Shown: piece after piece, positions 25,057 through 33,228 of the stretch
Position numbering within the stretch: position 1 is the stretch's first letter
Layout of the letters: each line of letters starts with the position of its first letter
DNA from: Planomicrobium sp. CPCC 101079
GTDB lineage: Bacteria > Bacillota > Bacilli > Bacillales_A > Planococcaceae
Assembly: GCF_007859275.1 (NCBI RefSeq)
Contig: NZ_VOHC01000011.1
Coordinates: 248,001 to 312,000, forward strand
DNA length: 64,000 bases
Reading direction: 5' to 3'
Made by a program: the position numbers and the translations under genes
Notes under the pieces: generated by a model
What the model saw: the letters and a program-made list of their open reading frames with translations, nothing else
Databases searched by the model: none
Told to the model about the DNA's origin: nothing

Positions 25057-25293
25057 ATGGCAGAAAAAGAAATCATGTTCAATGAAGCGATGGAACAACT
25101 AGAAGAAATTGTTCGCCAGTTAGAACAAGGCGATGTGCCGCTTGAACAGGCATTGACACTTTACCAAAAAGGCATGGAACTTTCTAAAGTGTGCCATGAT
25201 AAATTGCAAAATGCAGAAAAACAGCTTGTCACTATGATGAACGACGGCAAAGAAGTGCCGGTGGACATTGAAAAGGACGGGGCTTCTAAATGA
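25057..25293 (+). CDS. xseB: Exodeoxyribonuclease VII small subunit
   Basis: A 78-residue helical protein. The conserved core is FNEAMEQLEEIVRQLEQGD, followed by LEQALTLYQKGMELSK, forming a helical hairpin that packs on the coiled coil of XseA. It has an aaaggagag ribosome-binding site. Its stop overlaps the ispA start. Confidence 0.95.
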   Translation: MAEKEIMFNEAMEQLEEIVRQLEQGDVPLEQALTLYQKGMELSKVCHDKLQNAEKQLVTMMNDGKEVPVDIEKDGASK

Positions 25294-26168
25294 ACTTAAG
25301 CCAATTCAGAAAACACTATGAACCATTAATCCAAAAAGAAATGACCGCATTGATCGATTCACTGGCTGTACCGCAGTCATTAAAAGAAGCGATGAATTAT
25401 TCCCTGCAAGCCGGCGGAAAGCGCATCCGTCCGATTTTATTGCTGGCTGTCCTCGAAGAATTCGGAATTCAGCATCCCGACGCCTTGAAAGTTGCGGCGG
25501 CGATTGAAATGATTCACACGTATTCACTGATCCATGACGATTTGCCGAGCATGGATGACGATGATTTAAGGCGCGGCATGCCAACCAATCATGTTGTCTA
25601 CGGTGAAGCACTGGCAATTCTTGCAGGCGACGCGCTGCTGACGTATAGTTTTGGCATTGTGGCACGTCTTGAGCATGTTTCGAGCGATGATAAAATTCGC
25701 CTGATCGATCTGATGAGCGTTTCTTCAGGAGCGGAAGGCATGGTCGGTGGGCAAGTACTCGATATCGAAGGGGAAGAGAAAAAGTTGACGCTCGAAGAAT
25801 TGGAGCAAGTTCATCGCCTGAAAACCGGCGCCCTGTTGACATACAGTATTTTGGCTGGCGCAATACTTGCGCAGGCTGCTGCAGAAGAAATTATGGCGCT
25901 TAGCCGCTTTGGCGAACACCTTGGCCTCGCTTTCCAAATCCAGGACGATATTTTGGATGTTACCGGCACTTCTGAAGAACTTGGAAAGACGGCCGGCAAG
26001 GACGAAACGAGCGAAAAAAGCACATACCCAAGCCTGTTGACTTTGCCAAAAGCAAAAGAAAAGCTGGAGTTTCATGCAACAGAAGCGCTCAGCGCCCTCA
26101 ATTCATTGAATGGCGAACCGGCCTTGCTTCGAGAACTGACAGAATTGATCGTTCAAAGAAAAAATTGA
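25290..26168 (+). CDS. ispA: Farnesyl diphosphate synthase (polyprenyl synthetase)
   Basis: Condenses IPP with DMAPP/GPP to farnesyl diphosphate. It has 292 residues. The first aspartate-rich motif DDLPSMDDDD at 83-92 has the two-residue insertion of bacterial FPP synthases; the second is FQIQDDILD. The GGKRIRP block at 42-48 binds IPP. ATGA overlap with xseB. It precedes dxs, giving an isoprenoid pair. Confidence 0.95.
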   Translation: MNLSQFRKHYEPLIQKEMTALIDSLAVPQSLKEAMNYSLQAGGKRIRPILLLAVLEEFGIQHPDALKVAAAIEMIHTYSLIHDDLPSMDDDDLRRGMPTNHVVYGEALAILAGDALLTYSFGIVARLEHVSSDDKIRLIDLMSVSSGAEGMVGGQVLDIEGEEKKLTLEELEQVHRLKTGALLTYSILAGAILAQAAAEEIMALSRFGEHLGLAFQIQDDILDVTGTSEELGKTAGKDETSEKSTYPSLLTLPKAKEKLEFHATEALSALNSLNGEPALLRELTELIVQRKN

Positions 26169-26184
26169 TTTGTGGAGCTCCAGT

Positions 26185-26212
26185 TTGTGCATTCTCCATC
26201 TATTGATATAAT
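26185..26212 (+). promoter_or_regulatory. Promoter of dxs-tlyA
   Basis: TTGTGC (26185-26190), 16 bp, extended -10 TGaTATAAT (26204-26212), about 50 nt before dxs. Perfect -10 hexamer. Confidence 0.6.
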
Positions 26213-26261
26213 GAGAACAGGTTATTTACGGAAAAATTTTTGGAAAAGGTGAGTGATGGCA

Positions 26262-28166
26262 ATGGATCTTCATACGATTACCAATCCATCTTTCTTAAAA
26301 GAGCTGGACAACAAGCAGCTCGTTCGATTAAGTGAAGATATTCGGAGATTTTTAATTGAAAATTTATCAAAAACAGGCGGTCACATCGGCCCGAATCTAG
26401 GCGTGGTAGAGCTGACAATTGCTTTGCATAAAGTGTTTGATAGCCCTGCAGATAAGCTGATCTGGGATGTGGGGCACCAGTCCTATGTACATAAAATTTT
26501 AACAGGCCGTGCGAGCCAGTTTGATAGCTTGCGCCAGTTTAAAGGTTTGTGCGGGTTTCCAAAACGGAATGAAAGCGCCCACGATGTCTGGGAAACTGGC
26601 CATAGCTCCACTTCGCTTTCAGCAGCAATGGGCATGGCCGCTGCCCGAGACATCAAAAAAGACAAAAACCACGTTATTCCGATTATTGGAGATGGGGCTT
26701 TAACGGGCGGTATGGCACTTGAAGCCTTGAATCATATTGGGCATGAACAGACAAATATGATCGTTATCTTAAACGACAATGAAATGTCGATTGCACCGAA
26801 TGTCGGTGCCCTGCATAATGTATTGGGAAGACTGCGGACTGCAGGCAAATACAACAAAGCAAAAGACGACCTTGAATATTTGATGAAAAAAATTCCTGCA
26901 GTAGGCGGCAAATTGGCATCAACTGCAGAACGCGTCAAAGACAGCTTGAAGTATTTGCTGGTTTCCGGCGTCTTTTTCGAAGAACTTGGCTTTACGTACC
27001 TGGGGCCGATTGACGGGCACAACTTGGAAGAGCTGGAAGAGAACCTTCGCTATGCGAAAAAAGTGGAAGGCCCTGTCCTTTTGCATGTTTTGACAAAAAA
27101 AGGAAAAGGTTTTTTGCCAGCCGAACAAGACGTAATTGGTACTTGGCATGGAACCGGCCCTTATAAAACGGAAACCGGCGATTTAGTGAAATCGTCGAAC
27201 AAAGCACCTTCTTGGAGCGGTCTGGTTGCAGAAACAGTAAGGAAGCTGGCCCGCACCGATGAACGCATTGTGGCAATCACCCCGGCAATGCCGGTCGGCT
27301 CAAAACTCGAAGGTTTTGCTTCTGAGTTTCCGGAACGCATGTTTGACGTCGGCATCGCTGAGCAGCATGCCACAACAATGGCTGCTGGACTTGCCACACA
27401 AGACATGAAACCGTTCCTTGCAATTTATTCGACGTTTTTGCAGCGTGCGTATGATCAAGTGCTCCATGACGTTTGCCGCCAGAACTTGAACGTCTTTATC
27501 GGCATCGACCGGTCTGGATTGGTGGGGGCAGATGGAGAAACGCACCAAGGCGTCTTTGATATCGCCTTCTTGCGACATTTGCCGAATATGGTCATCATGA
27601 TGCCGAAAGACGAAAATGAAGGCCAGCATATGGTCAAAACGGCAATCGAGTACAATGACGGACCGATTGCGCTCCGCTATCCGCGCGGAAATGGCCTCGG
27701 CGTTCCAATGGACAGCGAATTGCAAGTTCTGCCGATCGGATCTTGGGAAGTCTTGAAACCGGGAGCTGAAGCTGTCATCCTGACATTTGGGACTACGATC
27801 CCAATGGCTTTGAACGCAGCGATGCATTTAGAGGAACAAGGCATTAGCGCAGAAGTGGTCAATGCCCGCTTTATCAAACCGATGGATACGGCGATGCTCC
27901 ATGAAATTTTCGGCCGCGGCGTGCCGGTTATCACAATTGAAGAAGCGGTACTGCAAGGCGGTTTCGGCAGCGCAGTGATGGAATTTGCGCAAGAAGCCGG
28001 TTACCGGGATGCAGTAATTGACAGACTGGGGATTCCGGATGAATTTATCGAGCACGGAGACGTAGCCGAATTGATGGACGAAATTCATCTGAATAGTGAT
28101 GAAGTTGTAAATAGAGTAAGAAAGCATGTCCAAATTCAAACAAAAGCAGGATTTAAAGCACTATGA
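26262..28166 (+). CDS. dxs: 1-deoxy-D-xylulose-5-phosphate synthase
   Basis: Thiamine-diphosphate enzyme joining pyruvate and glyceraldehyde-3-phosphate, the first step of the MEP isoprenoid pathway. It has 634 residues. N-terminal [14 protein letters not shown], the ThDP motif [16 protein letters not shown] with NDNEMSI, and the transketolase domain with [15 protein letters not shown] are visible. [15 protein letters not shown] follows. Of three nearby starts, ATG at 26262 is chosen because aaaaggtgag is 8 nt upstream. Its stop overlaps tlyA. Confidence 0.96.
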   Translation: MDLHTITNPSFLKELDNKQLVRLSEDIRRFLIENLSKTGGHIGPNLGVVELTIALHKVFDSPADKLIWDVGHQSYVHKILTGRASQFDSLRQFKGLCGFPKRNESAHDVWETGHSSTSLSAAMGMAAARDIKKDKNHVIPIIGDGALTGGMALEALNHIGHEQTNMIVILNDNEMSIAPNVGALHNVLGRLRTAGKYNKAKDDLEYLMKKIPAVGGKLASTAERVKDSLKYLLVSGVFFEELGFTYLGPIDGHNLEELEENLRYAKKVEGPVLLHVLTKKGKGFLPAEQDVIGTWHGTGPYKTETGDLVKSSNKAPSWSGLVAETVRKLARTDERIVAITPAMPVGSKLEGFASEFPERMFDVGIAEQHATTMAAGLATQDMKPFLAIYSTFLQRAYDQVLHDVCRQNLNVFIGIDRSGLVGADGETHQGVFDIAFLRHLPNMVIMMPKDENEGQHMVKTAIEYNDGPIALRYPRGNGLGVPMDSELQVLPIGSWEVLKPGAEAVILTFGTTIPMALNAAMHLEEQGISAEVVNARFIKPMDTAMLHEIFGRGVPVITIEEAVLQGGFGSAVMEFAQEAGYRDAVIDRLGIPDEFIEHGDVAELMDEIHLNSDEVVNRVRKHVQIQTKAGFKAL

Positions 28167-28984
28167 ACAAACCGAAAAAAGAGCGCGTGGATGTCTTGTT
28201 AGTCGAACGGGGAATCTGTGAGACGCGTGAAAAAGCGAAGCGGGCCATCATGGCCGGCATCATCTATTCGAACGAAGAGCGGATGGACCGGCCAGGAGAA
28301 AAAATCCCGGAAGATGCGCCGCTTCAAATGAAAGGCAACGATCTGAAATACGTCAGCCGCGGCGGGTTGAAACTTGAAAAAGCGCTGGCTGAATTTGATT
28401 TGTCTGTCGAAGGGAAATTGATGCTTGATATTGGCTCTTCTACCGGGGGGTTTACAGATTGTGCACTGCAAAACGGAGCAAAGCATTGCTATGCGCTTGA
28501 TGTGGGATACAATCAGCTTGCGTGGAAAATTCGCCAGGACGAACGAGTGACGGTTATGGAACGGACCAATTTCCGCCATTCCAAGCCGGAGGATTTCGAG
28601 CAGGGCCTTCCGGAATTTGCGACCATTGACGTGTCATTTATTTCGCTGAAAATCATTTTGCCTGTATTGAAAGGGATTCTTGTGCCAGGCGGCGATGTGA
28701 TCGCCCTTGTAAAACCCCAGTTCGAGGCTGGCCGGGAACATGTCGGGAAGAAAGGCATTGTCCGTGACCCGAAAGTCCATCGCGCTGTGTTATTAAAAGT
28801 AGGGCAGTTTGCGGTACAGGCAGGATTTCATGTGAAAAATATGAGTTTTTCTCCGATTACTGGAGGCGAAGGCAACATCGAATTCTTGTTTCATTTGCAG
28901 TCTGCCAATGAAAATAGCGAAATACACGAAATATCGGAAGCGGACGTTGATGAAGTGGTGAAAACGGCACACGAAAAGTTGTAA
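28163..28984 (+). CDS. TlyA family rRNA (cytidine-2'-O)-methyltransferase / YqxC
   Basis: A 273-residue protein with an N-terminal S4 RNA-binding domain (residues ~8-65) followed by an FtsJ-like SAM methyltransferase fold. SAM motif [15 protein letters not shown] is near 88-102, with [15 protein letters not shown] and [12 protein letters not shown] further on. The family 2'-O-methylates rRNA cytidines in mycobacteria; the Bacillus YqxC role is less certain. It overlaps the dxs stop by ATGA. Confidence 0.9.
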   Translation: MNKPKKERVDVLLVERGICETREKAKRAIMAGIIYSNEERMDRPGEKIPEDAPLQMKGNDLKYVSRGGLKLEKALAEFDLSVEGKLMLDIGSSTGGFTDCALQNGAKHCYALDVGYNQLAWKIRQDERVTVMERTNFRHSKPEDFEQGLPEFATIDVSFISLKIILPVLKGILVPGGDVIALVKPQFEAGREHVGKKGIVRDPKVHRAVLLKVGQFAVQAGFHVKNMSFSPITGGEGNIEFLFHLQSANENSEIHEISEADVDEVVKTAHEKL

Positions 28985-29013
28985 AACGCATCCCTTTTTG
29001 GGATGTGTTTTCT
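28983..29013 (+). terminator. Terminator after tlyA
   Basis: Stem 28983-28994 with 29000-29011 (aaaacgcatccc/gggatgtgtttt), loop of five T, T-rich tail. Confidence 0.75.
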
Positions 29014-29041
29014 TGTTTTTAGGTCAGTTTAAAGGTACGAT
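29013..29041 (+). promoter_or_regulatory. Possible argR promoter
   Basis: TTGTTT (29013-29018), 17 bp, TACGAT (29036-29041), just upstream of the ARG box. Confidence 0.3.
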
Positions 29042-29050
29042 ATTAAGGAT

Positions 29051-29068
29051 ATAGAATATTTATTCATC
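29051..29068 (+). promoter_or_regulatory. ARG box upstream of argR
   Basis: atAGAATATTTATTCATC matches WNTGAATWWWWATTCANW except at the third and last positions. The GAATA-TT-TATTC palindrome lies between the likely promoter and the ribosome-binding site, a position suited to autorepression by ArgR. Confidence 0.65.
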
Positions 29069-29081
29069 CAAGGAGGTCCCG

Positions 29082-29531
29082 ATGAACAAAGGGCAACGTC
29101 ATATAAAAATCAGAGATTTGATCTCGAACCAGGAAATCGAAACGCAGGACGATTTGGTCGACCTATTAAAAGCGTCGGGTTATGCCGTAACACAAGCGAC
29201 CGTCTCGCGCGATATAAAAGAGCTCCATCTAGTGAAAGTGCCGCTTCAAGATGGGCGCTATAAATACAGTTTGCCTGCAGACCAGCGGTTTAATCCGATG
29301 CAGAAGCTGCACCGGGCGCTGACGGACGCATTTGTCAGCATTGACGGGGCAAGCCATTTTTTAGTTATGAAAACGCTGCCGGGGAATGCACACGCCATAG
29401 GATCATTGATTGACCATCTCGGATGGGAAGAAATTTTAGGGACGATTTGTGGAGACGATACATGCTTGATCATTTGCCGGGATACCGAGCACCGGGAAAT
29501 TTTAAAACAGCGCTTGATTGAAATGCTTTAA
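29082..29531 (+). CDS. argR: Arginine repressor ArgR/AhrC
   Basis: Hexameric arginine-responsive regulator that represses arginine synthesis and activates catabolism. It has 149 residues: winged-helix N-terminal domain ([37 protein letters not shown]) and C-terminal oligomerisation and arginine-binding domain ([15 protein letters not shown]). It has an aaggagg ribosome-binding site. It precedes recN as in B. subtilis. Its predicted target argG is at 61.5 kb in this window and also carries an ARG box. Confidence 0.96.
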   Translation: MNKGQRHIKIRDLISNQEIETQDDLVDLLKASGYAVTQATVSRDIKELHLVKVPLQDGRYKYSLPADQRFNPMQKLHRALTDAFVSIDGASHFLVMKTLPGNAHAIGSLIDHLGWEEILGTICGDDTCLIICRDTEHREILKQRLIEML

Positions 29532-29549
29532 CGAAGAGGTGACATCATT

Positions 29550-31247
29550 ATGCTGAGGGAATTGGATATTCGCAATTTTGCAATCATCGATGCATTGACC
29601 GTCAGTTTTACGGAGGGCTTGACTGTCCTGACAGGAGAAACGGGTGCCGGTAAATCGATCATTATTGACGCCGTCCATTTGTTGGCCGGAGGACGCGGAA
29701 GCCAGGAGTTTATCCGCCACGGTTCCAAGAAAGCCGAAATCGAGGGCTTGTTTTCGCTCGACAACGAGGGGCATCCCGTTTTCCGCAAATTGGAGGAGTT
29801 CGGCATTCCTTCAAGTGATGGAGACATTGTACTGCGGCGCGAGTTGAACGATAAAGGGAAGAACGTCTGCCGAATCAATGGCAAGTTGGTGACAATATCC
29901 ATTTTGCGTGAAATAGGCGGCGTCTTGATTGATATCCATGGCCAGCATGAAACCCAGGAACTGATGGATGAAAAGCAGCATTTGCATTTATTGGACCAGT
30001 TTGCAGGGGGAAGCCTGACGAAAGCGCGAGAAAGCTATGCGCATACTTATGACAAATACAGCCGTTTGAAGCGCGAATTTGCGTCGTATAATGAAAATGA
30101 GCAGCAAATAGCCCAGCGCATCGATTTGCTGACTTTTCAATTGCGCGAAATTGGTGCGGCAGAGCTTGTTGCAGGGGAAGACGAAGAGCTGCTGCAAGAG
30201 CGCAAAAAGCTTCAGAATTTCAACAAAATTTACGAATCTGTGTCTGCCGCCCACGAAGCGATTCAAGGCGAATCGAAAGGGCTGGATTGGGTGGGTTCGG
30301 CAATGTCCGAACTAGAACACGCTGCGTCCGTGGATGAGCAGTTTACGCCCCATTCCGAAACACTGTCGGGCGCTTTCTACCAGATCCAAGACGTTTCAGC
30401 AGAAATCAAACGGATTATTGACGATATGGAGTTCGACCCTGAGCGGCTGAATGAAATCGAACAGCGATTGGCGTTGATCCAGTCGTTAAAACGAAAATAT
30501 GGCGCATCTGTGGAAGATATCCTGCTTTATCAGGAAACCCAGGCAGACGAACTGGACAAACTGATGAACCGCGACAAACGGCTTCAGCTTGACCAGGAAA
30601 AATTGAAAGAATTGACCGAAGATCTTCGTGTTGAAGCGGAGGAACTGACTATGCTCCGGAAAAAGGCGGCCAAACAACTGGGCCAGGCCATTATGGAGCA
30701 ATTGCAGGAACTGCATATGGGCAAAGCCTCGTTTGAAGTGATTTTTGACGCGCTGCCAAACAATAAATTCGACCGCAACGGACGGGATGCCATTTCGTTC
30801 TACATTTCCACCAACTTGGGCGAACCATTGAAACCGCTGACCAAAGTGGCTTCTGGCGGTGAGTTGTCCCGGATGATGCTGGCGCTGAAAACAATCTTCT
30901 CAAAACACCAAGGCGTGACGTCGCTTATATTTGATGAAGTTGACACAGGCGTCAGCGGTCGTGTGGCGCAAGCCATCGCTGAGAAAATCGCCGCGATTTC
31001 CGTCCATTCCCAAGTGCTGTGCATTTCCCATCTTCCTCAAGTGGCAGCCATGGCGGACCAGCATTTGTTTATTGAAAAACGGGTTGAAAACCAGCGGACC
31101 ATCACAGCCGTCAATGAGCTTAGCGGGCGGGAACGCACCGAGGAAATGAGCCGGATGCTGTCTGGTGCGGAGATTACGGATTTGACGCTGCAGCACGCTG
31201 AAGAGCTTCTGACCCTCGCCCATGACCGCAAACTCGCAATGAGATAA
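29550..31247 (+). CDS. recN: DNA repair protein RecN
   Basis: SMC-like ATPase recruited to double-strand breaks. It has 565 residues. Walker A GETGAGKS is at 29-36, GQHETQELMD with a long coiled coil follows (~150-370), then the ABC signature LTKVASGGELSRMMLAL and Walker B LIFDEVDTGVSG. It follows argR by 18 nt. No LexA-type box is visible ahead of argR-recN. Confidence 0.95.
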   Translation: MLRELDIRNFAIIDALTVSFTEGLTVLTGETGAGKSIIIDAVHLLAGGRGSQEFIRHGSKKAEIEGLFSLDNEGHPVFRKLEEFGIPSSDGDIVLRRELNDKGKNVCRINGKLVTISILREIGGVLIDIHGQHETQELMDEKQHLHLLDQFAGGSLTKARESYAHTYDKYSRLKREFASYNENEQQIAQRIDLLTFQLREIGAAELVAGEDEELLQERKKLQNFNKIYESVSAAHEAIQGESKGLDWVGSAMSELEHAASVDEQFTPHSETLSGAFYQIQDVSAEIKRIIDDMEFDPERLNEIEQRLALIQSLKRKYGASVEDILLYQETQADELDKLMNRDKRLQLDQEKLKELTEDLRVEAEELTMLRKKAAKQLGQAIMEQLQELHMGKASFEVIFDALPNNKFDRNGRDAISFYISTNLGEPLKPLTKVASGGELSRMMLALKTIFSKHQGVTSLIFDEVDTGVSGRVAQAIAEKIAAISVHSQVLCISHLPQVAAMADQHLFIEKRVENQRTITAVNELSGRERTEEMSRMLSGAEITDLTLQHAEELLTLAHDRKLAMR

Positions 31248-31282
31248 TTTAAGCAAGAAACAGTCACCAGGGGGAGAAGTTG

Positions 31283-32032
31283 ATGGACAAAATAAAAATT
31301 GCAATTGCAGATGATAATCGCGAATTAGTAGACCTTATGAGCGATTACTTGAGCAGCCAGCCGAATATGGAAGTGGTGGCAATTGCATATAACGGCAAGA
31401 TGTGCATCAATATGCTAAAAGAACATCAGGTTGACATTTTGTTGCTTGATGTCATCATGCCGTATTTAGATGGCATTGCTGTGCTTGATGCCATAAAAGA
31501 AGACGAAGATTTGAAAGCTATTTCCGTCATCATGCTTTCGGCTTTTGGGCAAGAGGCGATTATGAGCCAGGCAGCGGAATATGGGGCTTCTTATTTCATT
31601 ATGAAACCTTTTGAAGCAGAACGGCTTGCGATACAGATCAATCACATTATGCAAAACCGGGAAACGCCGGCTGATCCGAAAACTGAGAAAAAGCAGCGGG
31701 ACGAACTCATCAATAATTTCATTAAAGAAATTGGCATTCCTCCACATTTGAAAGGGTATGCTTATTTGAAAGAAGCCGTTTCACTTGTGTTGGACGATCC
31801 GGACATGCTGAACAAAGTGACCAAGTTGTTGTATCCAGGAGTAGCAAAAAAGTTCGACACAACACCGCCGCGTGTAGAACGGTCGATTCGTAACGCTATT
31901 GAAATCGCCTGGAGCAACAACGAAACCAAGCAATTATCTAAAATATTCGGCTATAGCGAGGAACATCTGGAAGCTAAGCCTCCAAACTCACAATTCATAG
32001 CAATGGTGGCTGAAAGCCTGAAATTTGATTGA
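31283..32032 (+). CDS. spo0A: Response regulator Spo0A
   Basis: Master regulator of sporulation and stationary-phase genes in sporeformers. It has 249 residues. The receiver domain has phospho-acceptor Asp56 in DILLLDVIMP, Ser86 and Lys108. The C-terminal sigma-A/0A-box-binding domain has TTPPRVERSIRNAIEIAW as recognition helix and ends KPPNSQFIAMVAESLKFD. ATG at 31283 follows aggggga. The gene lies 35 nt after recN, whereas sporulating Bacillus have spoIVB in between. That suggests a lineage that lost late sporulation genes but keeps Spo0A for other control. Confidence 0.95.
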   Translation: MDKIKIAIADDNRELVDLMSDYLSSQPNMEVVAIAYNGKMCINMLKEHQVDILLLDVIMPYLDGIAVLDAIKEDEDLKAISVIMLSAFGQEAIMSQAAEYGASYFIMKPFEAERLAIQINHIMQNRETPADPKTEKKQRDELINNFIKEIGIPPHLKGYAYLKEAVSLVLDDPDMLNKVTKLLYPGVAKKFDTTPPRVERSIRNAIEIAWSNNETKQLSKIFGYSEEHLEAKPPNSQFIAMVAESLKFD

Positions 32033-32078
32033 AGCGGACTCCTTTTTTTATATTAAAAAGAATTTAAATATATTGAAG

Positions 32079-32114
32079 AAGCCTATTAAACGATTCCGTT
32101 TAATAGGCTTTTTT
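32079..32114 (+). terminator. Terminator of spo0A
   Basis: Perfect 14-bp stem 32079-32092 with 32097-32110, loop attc, T6. Confidence 0.92.
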
Positions 32115-32215
32115 CTATAAACCTAAATAAAAAATGTTAAAAAAGTAATTGTAATAATTTACATAAGGAAAACTCAGAAAACAAAAACAAGAAACAAGAA
32201 AGGAGATCTTCAATT

Positions 32216-32281
32216 GTGAGGACCAAAAACCGGTTGCTTGTCTTCTGGTTCACGCGCATACTAGCAAGTAAGAAGAGTTGA
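32216..32281 (+). CDS. Candidate leader peptide or small ORF, 21 codons
   Basis: GTG at 32216 preceded by aaaggagat at 8 nt, coding a 21-residue basic, aromatic peptide (MRTKNRLLVFWFTRILASKK, then Ser). It lies 79 nt ahead of the cupredoxin-like gene. It could be a leader peptide, a remnant of an older 5' part of that gene, or chance. There is no family match that I know. Confidence 0.25.
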   Translation: MRTKNRLLVFWFTRILASKKS

Positions 32282-32360
32282 TAATACGCGTCCAATAAGA
32301 AAAGCTGCAGCCGGTTTCCTTTTTCTTTATATCCACTATTCTTGAAAGGATGAAGTTCAT

Positions 32361-32804
32361 ATGAACAAAAGATCGGGTGTTTTTCTTATTGGAGGGTTGT
32401 TGTTGACGGGAGCCTATGGCACAGAAACTCAACCGGCAGAAGATGATATGATTGCGGTTGAGCAGGAAATGGAAGAAGGTCCGGATGTAGAGGGTCAAAC
32501 TGGAAATGAAGCGAATGCACAGGATGCCCCGGAAGCTAACAGTGGTGAAGCTTCTCCGCTTTTGGCTAAAGGAGAAACAACCAGTTATGTTTTTAGTGAT
32601 CCTGGAGAGTTTCCGATTCATTGCCAACCCCATCCGAAAATGCAAATGATTGTCACTGTAGAAGAAGGAGCTGCTAATTCTGGCGAAGCCGCGATCGATA
32701 TTGCTGATTTTAAGTTTGCGGATAAAACCATTACTGTAGAACCTGGAACTGTGATTACTTGGACCAATCAAGACGATGTTGAACATAATGTTACGTTCGA
32801 TTAA
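32361..32804 (+). CDS. Decayed or circularly permuted cupredoxin-like protein
   Basis: 147 residues. The N-terminal hydrophobic stretch FLIGGLLLTGAYGTE looks like a lipoprotein signal whose lipobox cysteine is Tyr (TAT). An acidic linker follows. Next comes the C-terminal half of a plastocyanin/azurin-type domain with the Cys, His and Met ligands (FPIHCQPHPKMQM). A linker and the N-terminal half of such a domain end the protein (IDIADFKFADKTITVEPGTV, TWTNQDDVEHNVTFD). Normal cupredoxins have these halves in the opposite order. All four copper ligands can still be drawn from the two halves, so a permuted fold is possible; a relic of a tandem-domain protein is as likely. Good ribosome-binding site aaaggatgaag. 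Confidence 0.65.
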   Translation: MNKRSGVFLIGGLLLTGAYGTETQPAEDDMIAVEQEMEEGPDVEGQTGNEANAQDAPEANSGEASPLLAKGETTSYVFSDPGEFPIHCQPHPKMQMIVTVEEGAANSGEAAIDIADFKFADKTITVEPGTVITWTNQDDVEHNVTFD

Positions 32805-32835
32805 TAAAGTGGTTTCGCATTATAGCAGGCCGGAC

Positions 32836-32870
32836 AAAAAAAGCTTCCGCAGCATGGCGGAAGCTTTTTT
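32836..32870. terminator. Bidirectional terminator between cupredoxin-like and DUF2627 genes
   Basis: Stem 32837-32850 with 32857-32870 (aagcttccgc/gcggaagctt core), A run before and T run after, between convergent genes. Confidence 0.9.
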
Positions 32871-33103
32871 TATTTCTGGAATCTTTTTTGGACATTGCCT
32901 TTTTTGCGGTCGCGGTTGAGCAAAAAACCTGCGAAAAAGCCGATGCCAAGCACAACGAAAATCGTACCAAGTGTGAATTGCAGCCATAATGCCGGAAAAG
33001 GTTCCAATAGTTTGTTAAACAATGTATCACGCATAAGCTTTATGCCATAAGCAGCCATAATGCCGGGAATAAGCAAGACTAAAAATGCTAAAAAACGTCC
33101 CAT
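32870..33103 (-). CDS. DUF2627 family membrane protein (YqzF-like)
   Basis: A 77-residue protein with two transmembrane helices (FLAFLVLLIPGIMAAYGIKL and FTLGTIFVVLGIGFFAGFLL) and a basic C-terminal tail (NRDRKKGNVQKRFQK). It matches DUF2627, which sits between spo0A and bkdR in Bacillales. The ATG is at 33101-33103 (complement), with aaggagtgg upstream. Function unknown. Confidence 0.87.
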   Translation of the reverse strand: MGRFLAFLVLLIPGIMAAYGIKLMRDTLFNKLLEPFPALWLQFTLGTIFVVLGIGFFAGFLLNRDRKKGNVQKRFQK

Positions 33104-33228
33104 GTTTCCACTCCTTCAAGCTCTATTGTTCCCAATTCCATTAGAGTTGTCAAGAAATCCATCCTGCGTTACGCTAAAGAAAGGAGTGCAAGCTTTTGCA
33201 TGGAATTTAGTTAGGGGTGTGAACGAAG

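Larger units (their letters stand above)
32033..32360. other. Intergenic region between spo0A and the cupredoxin-like gene
   Basis: It holds the spo0A terminator (32079-32114), an AT-rich stretch, and a 21-codon GTG frame (32216-32281) with a good ribosome-binding site, listed separately. I see no further gene. Confidence 0.5.
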
